Shown here piece after piece: positions 11,990 through 22,498 of a stretch of 64,000 bases of DNA. The stretch's first letter is position 1, and every line of letters begins with the position of its first letter. The notes beneath the pieces are model-generated. The model had not been told where the DNA came from. It saw only the letters and a program-made list of their open reading frames with translations, and did not search any database. The DNA lies in NCBI GenBank assembly GCA_000697665.1, contig KL197747.1, forward strand, positions 230,719 to 294,718. Direction: 5' to 3'. A program made the translations under genes and the position numbers. Origin of the DNA: Jaapia argillacea MUCL 33604. Its lineage: Eukaryota; Basidiomycota; Agaricomycetes; Jaapiales; Jaapiaceae.

Positions 11990-12244
11990 CATGTTGGCTT
12001 CGGATGTCAGAGTACTTGTTCGACACAAAACGGCTGCCACGCCTTGACGGCGGATTCAACAACCACAAAGAAAACCGCAGGTACATCGAATACAACTTGA
12101 AGGGAGGTCGCGCGAATGTTCACGATATACAAATGGAGATGTACACAACTCATCACCGAAAGGAGGGAACAGATGTGGATATCAAAGAAACAAAAAAAGA
12201 CACGCGGGGTGTCACAAACATCAAGTCGTCCACCCAAGGAGCTA
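11990..12244. repeat. Copy of the GLO3 3' flank
   Basis: This stretch matches 19180-19401, the region just past the GLO3 stop, with scattered differences (shared AACCACAAAGAAAACCGCAGGT-like and GATATCAAAGAAACA stretches). It shows that the duplicated segment carrying the GLO3 fossil extends beyond the gene. Confidence 0.7.
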
Positions 12245-13186
12245 TCAACGTTCTCCTATCGTAGCCAAATAATCCGAAAGCTAACGAAAAAAAGTACTCG
12301 TCAGTTCACTCTCAATCCAACTCCCCACCAACCTTCCCCAAAAATCACAACTCACCTTCAGAGCCCCACTCCTAATACTATCAGCCGCATTCTGTACATC
12401 CGGGTTCGCCAAAACCCTGCAAATAGCATCCCGTGCAGCAACTTCCAACCCACTCAAACTTCCCTCTCCCCAAAACACTCCATCACCTCTTCCCCCTCCC
12501 CCACCACCACCACCCATCTCATCCTCACGTCCAAAATATTGATTAAAAAAGAGAAGTAGCACCTTAGAAAGCCGAAAGGTGTTGTTGAGCTTCGGATAGG
12601 GCGTCAGAGTCATAAGAGTTTCTTCCGAAATACATATCGGAAGAAATGGCTTCTTGAGTGCCGAATTTTTCGCACGTGAATGTGGGCGAGTCTTCGGTTG
12701 GTGCGCTGGAGGGGTGTGATAAGTCGTTAGTGATTAAGCACCTCAAGTCCTGGCAAGAAAACTAAGCACGTACCAACTGCTTGAAGTCGAAGCAGGAGCG
12801 TTAGCGACAGGTATACCACCAAATCCCAACCTCTTTGTCCCCATCACCAATCTTTCAACTTCCTTGCCTCCCACCGCACCTCCCGCCACGCCCTCCTTCC
12901 ACCCATCGCCCTCGCCTTAACTTTAGTAGTAGCCTCCAACAACTCCGCCTCCTTCCTCCTCTGTTCCTCAGCTTCAGCCGCAGCTTCGAAATCCAGTGGG
13001 GAGGTTTTCCGAGCGCCTGGATCGTCCAATTTCGATTTCTTGGCACCAGCACTTCCTGCTCCTCCATCGGGTGTGGTAGAGGTGGAAGAGGGAGGCGGAT
13101 CTAGAAGCTCCGAGTCTAGGTTTAGAAGCAGTGGACGAGGCGGAAGGGGAGTGAAGGGAGGAAGAGCCACGTGACTGTACGAGGAC
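12245..13186 (-). pseudogene. GLO3 fossil (3' part only)
   Basis: This is a degenerate copy of GLO3 (19402-21251). It keeps the last exons: the Glo3-type FGRE motif, the Gly run, [34 protein letters not shown], and the Lys/Glu/Ala-rich coiled segment ([14 protein letters not shown]). The Arf-GAP zinc-finger domain and first exons are absent. Alignment to the intact gene stops abruptly at 13186, where a run of nine G follows. Internal blocks, such as the segment encoding [11 protein letters not shown], are deleted. It cannot encode a GAP. Confidence 0.85.
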
Positions 13187-13195
13187 GGGGGGGGG

Positions 13196-13740
13196 ATATA
13201 ATCATTTTGTAGTCGACAGCGATGTCTCCTGTGCTCACGATCTTCAAGAGGAAGGATTGGACAATCTTCATCGTCGTGGCCCACAGTCCTGTGGATAAAT
13301 CGGCGAAGCCAACATCCGCTAAGGTGTGGTTGTTTCCGTACTGAGAGACCATTTCTCCGGCAGACTTAATGGTATTCTGGATCTCCTGCGAGAAGTCGTT
13401 GACCGAGTATCTATACAACTGTTTGCCAGACGATGTCGCACCAGTGAGTCACTCTTGCCTGCGATTGCAAGACGCTGAGATGACAACTCACGTTCGCCGT
13501 ACTTCGCAATGACATCATCGGGCTAGGATTGCTCAAATTCTCCAAGAGTACGGATATGATCCAAGGCCTGCATAGTTAAAATTGGTACCGCATCCTCTTC
13601 GTCCAAGTAAATGATGGTAGCACCTTTCGGTCGAAGATTCGATACCGACGGAAATCTTCCTACCCTACCCCACCTTCGCGTCGACATAGACTTCAGCAAT
13701 ATTGTGAACCATCCTGGGTTCCGGTGAGTTCAGTGGACTG
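13196..13740 (-). other. Unrecognised coding-like fragment joined to the GLO3 fossil
   Basis: On the minus strand one reads YSVNDFSQEIQNTIKSAGE, NNHTLADVGFADLSTG and MKIVQSFLLKIVSTGDIAVD. Upstream, across a possible intron, come ATIIYLDEEDAVPILTMQ and LDHIRTLGEF. The composition looks like a real protein but frames are interrupted. It has no other copy in the window and I do not recognise the family. It probably came from another gene and was joined to the GLO3 fossil during rearrangement. Confidence 0.4.
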
Positions 13741-14289
13741 TCAGTTATATGATAGGAAGATCGCGAACCCGAAAGAGATCAAGCTTGAAGTTGCTTCATA
13801 TTGCTTCATCCATGAGCGCTACCTGGAGATGTTCGACAGTAAAGCTGCTCAGGTGGGTGGACCTCACAAGTCGCCTGCGTGTGGGACGGTTAGCTTGGGT
13901 AAATGTAGCGTACGACATCACGTCCAACACGGGTGGTCATAGAATTGGTGAATACTTACGCATGGCCATCTCATGTCAGAGCTTCAGAATGGAGTGAGCG
14001 GATTCGGTACACCAGGGTTGAAGGGAAAGATGAGAAGAATGGTTTGTCGCAGACGAGCCACTAGCAAGTTGTTCGTATCTCCCAACTTGAAGATGTCGAT
14101 TGTGACAAACAGTCGCGGTTCACGTGTCACATTAGTTCACTTTCCGATCGGTGTTCTTCCTCTTCCTCGTCTTCGACTCTTCGTGTGCTCGCGTTGGACC
14201 CGAAATGCATCACCTTTTGGCTCAAATGTTGCCTCCTTTGTCATTGATGTGACTACGCACCATCACGCTGGGTTGGGAGACTGAGTCGT
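13741..14289. other. No gene recognised
   Basis: There is a short plus-strand frame with KEIKLEVASYCFIHERYLEM that looks coding-like, but no start, splice partner or known family. The rest shows nothing I can support. Confidence 0.4.
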
Positions 14290-15035
14290 GCCAGTGTCTA
14301 CACCGCTCGCCCTCTCCACCATCCTGCTGGATTCGCACCAGAGGGCAACATAAGAGGAACATTCGAATCGCTGAGAACAAGGAACCCAACGGTCCAACCA
14401 TCCCCACTGATTATCAGTACTTTGAAATCGCGGAACCTCTGAAGGAGGGCGAGATTGGTCAGGGCGGGGTAATGGCTTGGGTGGCTCGGTGGAGAGTGCA
14501 ATCGTACCGCTTCCTAATTCTTTCAAGAGGAAGCCAAACATTTCCATTCAGTCCTAAAAGCTGGCCGTGACCAGCATGACACTGATCGTTCCGGCCTGAA
14601 AAAATTAGCGCGATGAATACCCTTGTCTACCCCATCGTCAAGAAGCTTGCGACATTGGTGCTATCTTCATCGACGACCTCTCCGACGAACATCCCAAACA
14701 CCTCCCATCCACCCCAAAACCCCTTCCGAACTCTTCTCCTCTATCAAGACGGTGGGCGACTCATTCGGACCTTCCTCCTCCCCCATCTGGACGAAATACA
14801 CGTCCCTCCCTCGTGTCGAATATACGCGAAGGTGACAGTTACGGAGGAGGGGCAGATGAGTCGGGTTCATGATCGAGGGGTGATGTTTGGGTCGATGACT
14901 CTCGCTGTGAGGACTGAGAGCATCTGAGTTTGCCGGAGGTTGTTAGGTGAGAGTATATGACGGAGATGGGATGGATGAAGGGACGGAGGAGCGGAAGTTG
15001 ATCCAGGTCTTGAGACGCCAAGGGAATGGGTTTAG
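14290..15035 (+). pseudogene. HEM13 fossil 1 (inverted, most diverged)
   Basis: Plus-strand remnant of coproporphyrinogen III oxidase. Recognisable pieces in order are YFEIAEPLKEGEIGQG, VMAW, DDLSDEHPKHLPS, PSELFSSIKT, a SFGPSS block, and the tail EERKLIQVLRR. Frames are broken many times and the first third is missing. It lies tail to tail with kinase K3, as the intact HEM13 does with K7, but the whole pair is inverted. It is much more diverged than the copy at 31.1 kb, so it is probably the older duplicate. Confidence 0.85.
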
Positions 15036-15314
15036 AAGCGGATCGGAAGAACTCAGTTTATTGTTGTATTTCTATTCGACTTGCAAAACATTCCACACGG
15101 ACCCTCTGGTCAACATATCTACGCCCTCCGAGGGTTGAGCTTCCAAAATGGTGACGACGACGCTTGGCGAAAAATAAAATGAGGTGCCTCCAAGAATCGA
15201 AATGCCCAGAGTAGTTACATGCAGAACGAGATTGAGAAAGATTTCCAAGAAGGTCTATGGTACAGGTTAGGGGCCACAGTGTCTAAGGACAGACGCAAGC
15301 ATGATTGTCCAGCC

Positions 15315-17095
15315 TCAGGGTTGAGAAACATGGTGAACGAATACCTCATCCCGGAGCTTACGGAGCACCTCATCCGCCGTAGGACGATCCGAAGGTGTCT
15401 CCTTCCAGCACTGCTTCATCACGTCCCAAAGGGTCAGGGGGAGTGTTCGTCCGTACTTTCCTGCACCAGGGTACTGAGGTCGAGTTCCGGATACCACGGC
15501 GGCAGCAACCTGGATCTCGTGCTGATATTCGGGGAACGGAACCTGCCCGGTGTACAACTGTCGGATCGCGGATTAGATCAACCTATTTCTAGTGGAGTTC
15601 ATTGTCGAAGGGGACGAACCTCGAGTGCTACGTAACCGAATTGATACATGTCAGTTTCGAAACTTTGTTGGGCACATGTGGGAAAGTGAGTCTCTGGAGC
15701 CATCCATCGAACAGTCCCATATCCACCTGAACTACTGGGAGGGGTGTAGAGTTCCGACGAAGATGATGTAAAGAGAATTTTGAGGCCGAAGTCGCAAAGT
15801 CGAGCGTTGTATGCTCCGTCATTCTCTTCAACTAGAACATTGTTCTAGAACAAAATGGTAAGTCAACATGTAGACAATGAGACAACGTTGACACTGACCA
15901 CGGTGAGGTCGCCATGAATGATTCCTTCCCGGTGGAGATAGGCCAGACCATCCACAACTTCAACCAGCTGTTCGAGGCTCTCCACGTAAGATTCAGCTAA
16001 TGTGGGGTAGCGTCACTCACGAGTTGGTCAATGACCTTGCTTGGACGTTCAGCTCGACCGAAGTCGTGTGCATTCCCACCCTCCATCCACGGTGCAAGTA
16101 AATAGGGTATTGAATATTCCTTTTCTTGCCAGACGCCGTGGAATGGTAAGATAGATGGGTGGTCGATCTGTCGCCACAAAAGGGCCTCCTGGAATAGCAT
16201 CTAACACCACACATAGCGTGAGTGAGGCGATGAACGAAAATGATGCAACAAACAAGAAGATTCCCACTGTTTGGTTTTCGCGCTTCCTGCCAGTCGGAGT
16301 ATTCCGATTCTCGACGAAGATCCGAAATCGTTTGAAGGCGGTAACTCTTCCCAGGTAAGAGCCCTTGAAGATATCAGCATATTCACCTCCCCCTTCAGGA
16401 TCCCGGCCAGGAAGACGATCCACCTCCAGTTCCGGGATGAACAGTGACGGGGGTAATTCTCCGGAAGCCTTCGACAGGCTTATCAACAATCGAATACTAC
16501 GCCGACGCATGTTGCGAAGTTCTTGATCGGAAGCTGAGGGTAGGGTCGCGACAATTCGTTTCGTATCCCGCATCCAGTCAAGGAACTATGTGGGTCTCAG
16601 TATTGATTCGCGAACTGTGTGATCGGGAATGAGAACCTTTTGTAACGCATCCATGTAGGCTTTTGCGGCATCGCCTCTCAACTGACAAATATGTTCCCGC
16701 GCCTCCTTTGAACCCAGGATGGAGTTTAGCCACAAGGCGATCAAACCGTGGATCTCAGTGATAGGTCGACGTCGCCTCTGGTCGTAACCGGACCCGTGCG
16801 GTGGGACGACTGGGCCGGAGTATGGTTCGTCTGCACTAGGCATAGTACCCTGAATGAAGGTAGAATTCCTCCGTATCTCGTCCTGTTCCAATAATGATAC
16901 GTCGTCAAGGTTGTCTTGATACAGAAGGGGAGACTTGGAGGACCACAACTCGACACTTTCCAATAAAGTGGGTGACCGTTGCTTGCGAAGGCGTGCGTGT
17001 AATCGTGACTCGTCAGTTCCCGGCTGTGGGGTGGCAATTTGTGGAGCGATCCTGCCGACTGTTGTTGAATGGAAAACGTGAATTGTCAAATACAT
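15315..17095 (-). CDS. K3: TKL-like protein kinase with helical N-terminal domain
   Basis: Multi-exon minus-strand gene, closely related to K5 and K7. Order: SVELWSSKSPLLYQDNLDD; a helical domain ending CQLRGDAAKAYMDALQK at a phase-0 intron; a linker FLDWMRDTKRIVATLP with RRRSIRLLISLSKAS and LPPSLFIPE; a Gly loop EGGGEYADIFKGSYLG; Lys in AFKRFRIF; QEALLWRQIDHPSILPFHG; catalytic loop GIIHGDLT; LCDFGLKILF; RWMAPETHF; C-lobe TGQVPFPEYQHE and KYGRTLPLTLWDVMKQCW. The catalytic Lys, HGD Asp and DFG are present, so it should be active, probably on Ser/Thr. The start is unclear: the open frame reaches 17095, overlapping the end of G1, and a short upstream exon is possible. Confidence 0.8.
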
Positions 17096-18518
17096 TCCTG
17101 CGAGGGTGCGGACATACCACCGTTAGTAACAGAAATTGGCAGCGTCCATGCATCGGGAGACTCGGCCTGTCAGATGTTATCGAGTCAGGTCGATTGGATA
17201 TGACATATTGACATACTTGGAGGAAAGAGATCAAATCTTCATCGTGAGCAATGGCCACTTCCGCTTCCGAGTTCTGCTCTGGATAAGCATTTCGATCAAA
17301 ATGGGGAAGGGACAATTTAAGTACCTCGAGTATATAGTCCAGAATAGGGGTGAGTAAATTGACGTCCTGCGCAATAATGTTGGGTCAGCATAGCATAGCG
17401 GCTGGATGGATGGAGTCGAACAGACATTTGACCGATCGTCAACCTCCTCAGCTTCCCAATCCATTTCAGTAGCGTCTGAATGGGATGTAGTTGAACCAAC
17501 ATTGGTACAAACTTCCATCTCCTCGTCTTCCGATTGTGATCCGACTTGGGTGGGTACGGGTCTAAAATCGGAGTTGTCCCTGTCACCGGGCCCAAGATCG
17601 TCCGGACCTGCAGCCGCACGAATGAGCTTCGGGCCCAACGCCCGCCGCTCCTTCAAGCGCAGCATGCTCATAAAGACGCATTGGTCGTAAGAACTCGGGA
17701 CTTGTCGCGGAGCTTGATTTTCGTCACTTTCAGGAGGTATAGTAGGGCCCTCCTTGCCAACCATGCTCGCAGTGCGCTGCCATCCCTTGCCAACTTCGAA
17801 TCGAGCGGAAAATATCCCCGAAACTTCGGCGCCTGCAGCGATTCGTCCTTGGGATTCAGACTGCAGGAAAACGGCGGCTGCCCATTGACGAGTCAGCGTT
17901 CTGCCAGTGACGAAGACGAGATCCTCGGCTTTAAGGGAATGATATATGTCAGAAGTCTTGAAGTGTGCAAGCCAAGTCTTGTAGTTGGCGAGAATGTAGT
18001 CGTTGAACATGTCGAATCTCTTCGCCTGGCGTCGACGACCTGGATAAACAAGAACCAGAGCCGCCGCATCTTGACTTGAAGATTGATATGATACTTCGCC
18101 TGATACAGTGTTGGAGGGCGTACTACTCCAGATATCAGTCCCATATCATAACACGTCTGACCCTGACATACCTTAACACCAGTTTGCATTCCCCTTTAAC
18201 CGTATGAGAGGATTGATAATTTCCAAGAGGAACATCAGCAATACAAGCTGTGTATCTCGAAATACGATCTGTGCAATTTCCTTCGCCTGGATAGGGTTGG
18301 TAGCCTGAACTTGGAACACATTCTCCTTGGGCAGGATCTTGAGCTTCCCTGAGGAAATTCAACAGCCGCTGGAAACGACCATTTTCGAAACACCCAACGT
18401 CGCCGACTTCTACGGGAGGAGCACCATCGGGATCAGGCTCCCAGACAGCGTGACCAAGCCCGAGGTGTGCGAGCTGGTCAGCATAAAGCTTCCAGCACTG
18501 GGGCGACTCGGATGTCAT
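17086..18518 (-). CDS. G1: uncharacterised Agaricomycete-expanded protein
   Basis: The start ATG at 18518 opens with SPQCWKLYADQLAHLGLGHA, then WEPDPDGAPPVEVGDVG and ENGRFQRLLNF. A later exon reads YQSSSSQDAAALVLVYPG, MFNDYILANYKTWLAHF and DLVFVTGRTLTRQWAAAVF. It ends with RAAAGPDDLGPGDRDNSD, an acidic linker, an exon DVNLLTPILDYILE, a 51-bp intron, NSEAEVAIAHDEDLISF, and AESPDAWTLPISVTNGG. I know this layout from many hypothetical proteins of mushroom-forming fungi; no function is established that I can cite. The gene appears intact. It is followed within a few bases by K3, as G2 is followed by K1, so the pairing with a kinase is repeated. Confidence 0.75.
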
Positions 18519-19401
18519 GCTGGAGGATATAGTGGGGTATGAGACCGAAGGGAGCCCTGGAGAAGGATTTTATAACTGCTCGGAAAGCCCTTGCACTGCT
18601 CGACTGCGCGATGATGGCATCCCTGGGCAGTGCCGTCCTCGTGGGGGATTCGACCAGGTTTGTGAAAATTGAACCATCCGATTGAGTACAAAGGACGGTA
18701 GTCGTCAACTTGAAGTGCGACGACCATGAATAGAGGCAGCGAACAAATGCGTACCTTACAAGTGGGGAGCTCTGATAGGGTAACGATAAGGACGCATAGT
18801 TTCGTCGTTGCGTTCCCAAAACCAGTACTTAGCCGTGGTTGGGTGAGAGACCAAACAGCCGTTGGCACAATTGCAAGGCACTGCCAGTCTTCCAAAATGA
18901 CTGATGTAAGTAGATTGACGCTCATGCTAACACAGTACAAAGAAGTTGAAAGAACCGTCGGTTGGATTCCGATACATTGATGAACGCTCAGTGGACATCG
19001 TTACGGATGCCGTTTGGGTAGATACCATGGAAAAGTTGGAAACATAGCAGGGCGTAGGAAGACAACCGCACAGGCTTGGGAAGGATAGTCAAGGGCCGGA
19101 ATATCGTATACAAGCTCCAGGGGCAATTTTGGTGAAGGATAGATCAAGGAGGTAGACGACCTCGCTCAAGCGCTTGCTTCCCGTGTCTCGACACAATACG
19201 GGTGCCACGCAATGACGGGGAAATCACAAAGAAAACCGCAGGTGCATCGAGCGTAACTTGAAGTTAGGCTGCGCGAACGTTCAAGGTCCAAAACTGAGAT
19301 GTACAACTCTTCGCCACAGCTCGGGAATATATATGGATATCAAAGAAACACGAAATAGACGGGAGGTGTAACAAACACAAAGAGGTCCGCCCAAAGAGCC
19401 A
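18519..19401. other. Intergenic; right part duplicated at 12 kb
   Basis: I see no supported gene. The last 220 bp (19180-19401) is the GLO3 3' flank that recurs at 11990-12244. A minus-strand frame at 18515-18940 is hydrophobic in places but matches nothing I know. Confidence 0.5.
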
Positions 19402-21251
19402 TCAACGTTCTCCCATTGTAGCCAGATAATCCGAAAGCTACACGAAAAAAAGGTACACGTCAGTTCACTCTCGATCCAACTCCCACCAAAAAAACTACAA
19501 CTCACCTTCAAAGCCCCACTCCTAATACTATCCGCCGCATTCTGCACATCAGGGTTCGCCAAAACCCGAGAAATAGCATCCCGCGCAGCAACTTCCAACC
19601 CACTCAAACTTCCCTCTCCCAAAAACACTCCATCACCCCCTCCCCCTCCCCCACCACCACCACCCATCTCATCATTCATCTCATCCTCACGTCCAAAATA
19701 TTGATTAGAAGAAATAGAAGTGGCGCCTTGGAAAGCCGAAAGACGCTGTTGAGCTTCGGATACGGCGTTAGGATCATAAGCGTTTCTTCCGAAGTACATG
19801 TCGGAAGAAATGGCTTTTTGGGTGCCGAATTTTTCGCGGGCGAATGTGGGCGAGTCCTCGGTAGGTGCGCTGGAGGTGTATCAAGTCGTCAGTTCACCAC
19901 AAGCCTAGGCAAAAAAATGAGCACGTACCGACTGCTTGAACTCGAAGCAGGAGCGTTAGCAACAGGCATACCACCAAATCCCAACCTCTTGATCCCCATC
20001 CCCAATCTCTCAACTTCCTTCCCTCCTCCCGCACCTCCCGTCACTCCCTCTTTCCCACCCATCTCCCGGGCCTTAATCTTAGCAGCAGCCTCCAACAACT
20101 CCGCCTCCTTCCTCCTCTGTTCCTCAGCTTCAGCTTCCCGTTGCCGATCATACCCAAGCTGTTTAACACGCTCAGCTTCAGCCGCCGCTTTCTGCGCTGC
20201 AGCTTCGAAATCTAGCGGGGAAGCTTTCCGGGCGCCTAAACCACCCAATTTCGATTTCTTAGCGCCAACACCTGATCCTCCACCGGGTGTGGTAGAAGCG
20301 GAAGAGGGAGTTAAGGAAGAGGCGGAATTGAGCCTCGAAGCTCCGAGTTTGGGTTTGGAAGTAGTAGCAGAGGTGGAGGTGGAACGAAGGGAGGAAGAAG
20401 TGACTGTACGAGGAGCGGCTTTGCCTAGTACGGGTGGAGGGACGGGAGAAGAGGGTTTGGGAGAGGGTGTACCTGAAGTGGTGGGGGTTTTGGGTTTATC
20501 CCAGGATGTGAAGAAATCTTCTTCTTCGGCTGGTTGGTCGAGTGAGGGAGTTGAAGATTCTGTCATGCCTTCTACGAATATACGTGCTGGGTATCTGTAC
20601 ACAACGTCAGTGCCACATTGATGGTCCGCCGGTCACATGATAGAAAGGAAAGCAATGGGAGGGGATGACACTAACTTGATGACGTCCTCTTTAACCCTCT
20701 TCGCCAATTCCTCTTTGTACAACTCCGCCACCCGGCTCGAGTATTTGCGTTTGGTGTCTGAATCGTTGAGTAGGGAGGAACCACCGTGTTTCGTGAAGAA
20801 TTCCGTGGCGGAGGCGTTACCGCCAACTTTCATGTTTCGGAGTTGGTTGAGTTGCCAAGTGTCTAGGTTTGTTGAGCTGTGAATTGATGGGTGAGTGGGC
20901 GTTCGTTCGAATACGTCATGAAAACGTCGGAGAAATGGGGAAGTAGCGTAGTTTTGGACTGGATTGCAAGATATGCGGGATGAGAGGGAGATGTGCTTAC
21001 CGGACGAAAGATATATGAACGCCCATATTCCGATGGACAGACGAACAATCCAGACAGATATAAACGCCAAAAGTGACGCTCGACCACGTTGGATTTCGGG
21101 CTTGACAATCAAAGCACATCTACCACATGATAATTAGCTTTCATACCCTTCGCGCAGTAGTGATTGAGGTGTGGGGACTCGCCTTGTTACCCTTCTGAGC
21201 TTTCAAGATCTTGAAGACCTGCTCCGTTTCTGATTTCGTCGGATCTGCCAT
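19402..21251 (-). CDS. GLO3: Arf GTPase-activating protein GLO3
   Basis: ARFGAP2/3-type protein that triggers GTP hydrolysis on Arf1 during COPI vesicle coat turnover at the Golgi. The ATG at 21251 opens with [18 protein letters not shown]. Exon 2 gives the GAP zinc finger, [11 protein letters not shown] with [16 protein letters not shown], including the four Cys and the Arg finger region. Exon 3 completes the GAP domain ([18 protein letters not shown]). The long middle is Ser/Pro-rich, then has a charged coiled coil ([19 protein letters not shown]-like). Two Glo3 regulatory motifs, [10 protein letters not shown] and [10 protein letters not shown], mark it as GLO3 rather than GCS1. A Gly run and [14 protein letters not shown] precede the tiny last exon, DYLATMGER. 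It is divergent from APS2. A truncated copy lies at 12.2-13.2 kb. Confidence 0.93.
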
Positions 21252-21430
21252 GGCGGGGTAGTGAGGAGGCCAGGAGGAGGGATGGGATGGGAGGAGGGAG
21301 GAGGGTTGCTGGGTTGGACACGTCCGACACAACGCTGAATGGAGGTACAGGTCCCCCATGGACCTCCGGACCATGGGACCATTACATGAGACCATGTGGA
21401 CCACCCCCTCTCCATCCTCCAAAGTCCACT
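21252..21430. promoter_or_regulatory. Shared promoter between GLO3 and APS2
   Basis: Only 179 bp separate two divergent ATGs, so regulatory elements must be shared or overlapping. There is no TATA box. The region is rich in short CCATG/CATGG and GGACC/GGTCC motifs in both orientations around 21355-21415 (for example CCCCCATGGACC and GGACCATGG), which form small dyad symmetries. Confidence 0.6.
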
Positions 21431-22160
21431 ATGATCAGGTTCATTCTCGTCCAAGTACGTTCTTTCCTCTGTTTACCCCTGCCAACCCACGTTCTCATTT
21501 ATTTTGGCTCAGAACCGTCAAGGAAAGACGCGTTTGTCCAAATGGTATGTCCCATACGACGATGACGAAAAGGTTAGCCCAAGCCCCCGGACTGTAAGGA
21601 TGCGTGTATCATGGCCTTACTCAAGACCTAGGATGATTAGGTGCGGTTACGTGGTGAGGTACATCGACTAGTCGCTCCCCGAGATCAGAAATATCAGTCC
21701 AATTTTGTCGAGGTGAGTCCTGTCTTGTCCTGGTTTGCAGTGGGTCTGGGGTTGATGAGAGGTGGTCCTAGTTCAAGAACTTCAAGATCGTGTACAGACG
21801 TTACGCCGGTCTCTTCTTCTGCGTATGTGTAGATGCAAATGACAACGAACTGGCATACTTGGAGGCTATACATTTGTTCGTCGAGGTTTTAGGTCGGTTC
21901 CTTGGTTCCTCTCATCTACCGACCCAACCTCTCATCGCATATTCCAGATTCCTTCTTCGACAATGTATGCGAACTAGACCTCGTCTTCAACTTCTACAAG
22001 GTATGTCGCTCAGTCTCTTTACCCTCTCTCAAGATCTTGACGTCCGGACGTACCTCAGGTCTACGCAATACTGGATGAGATATTCCTCGCTGGAGAGATC
22101 GAAGAGACGAGTAAGGATGTTGTACTAGACCGGCTGGGGGTGCTTGATAAACTTGAATGA
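21431..22160 (+). CDS. APS2: AP-2 clathrin adaptor sigma subunit
   Basis: Small sigma chain of the AP-2 complex, which links clathrin to cargo at the plasma membrane in endocytosis. Exons in order give [108 protein letters not shown] and a C-terminus ending [12 protein letters not shown]. This matches the family's usual length of about 142 residues end to end. At least five short introns are present. It diverges from GLO3; both act in vesicle coat function, but whether they are co-regulated is inference. Confidence 0.95.
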
Positions 22161-22498
22161 TATCGTCCATCATTCGCTCTCCTGTACATCATTTTGTGTA
22201 CTATCATCTCGTTGATCCAACATTCCTGCTGGCAGGCTGAGGGTACCCTTGAAGTCGTTCGCCCAGGTCTCGAAGACGACGAATGATAATCAGTCTAAGT
22301 TTACAACGATTGCTTCGGTGCTTCGGGATCTGACAACCCTGAAATCGGTAAAACTCGAATGGAGACAAGGTTTGCAAGTCGTTCACAGCTATGCCGACGT
22401 GGATAGCACGGCTTTACACCGAGCGCTGCACCTCCTGGCACCTCGGGCTCTGATCTGACACCAATAAACCACCAAAAATATAATCCCACCTCGCCCTC
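22161..22498. other. Intergenic, no gene seen
   Basis: 3' flank of APS2 and promoter of the next gene. No strong TATA box or reading frame. Confidence 0.6.
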
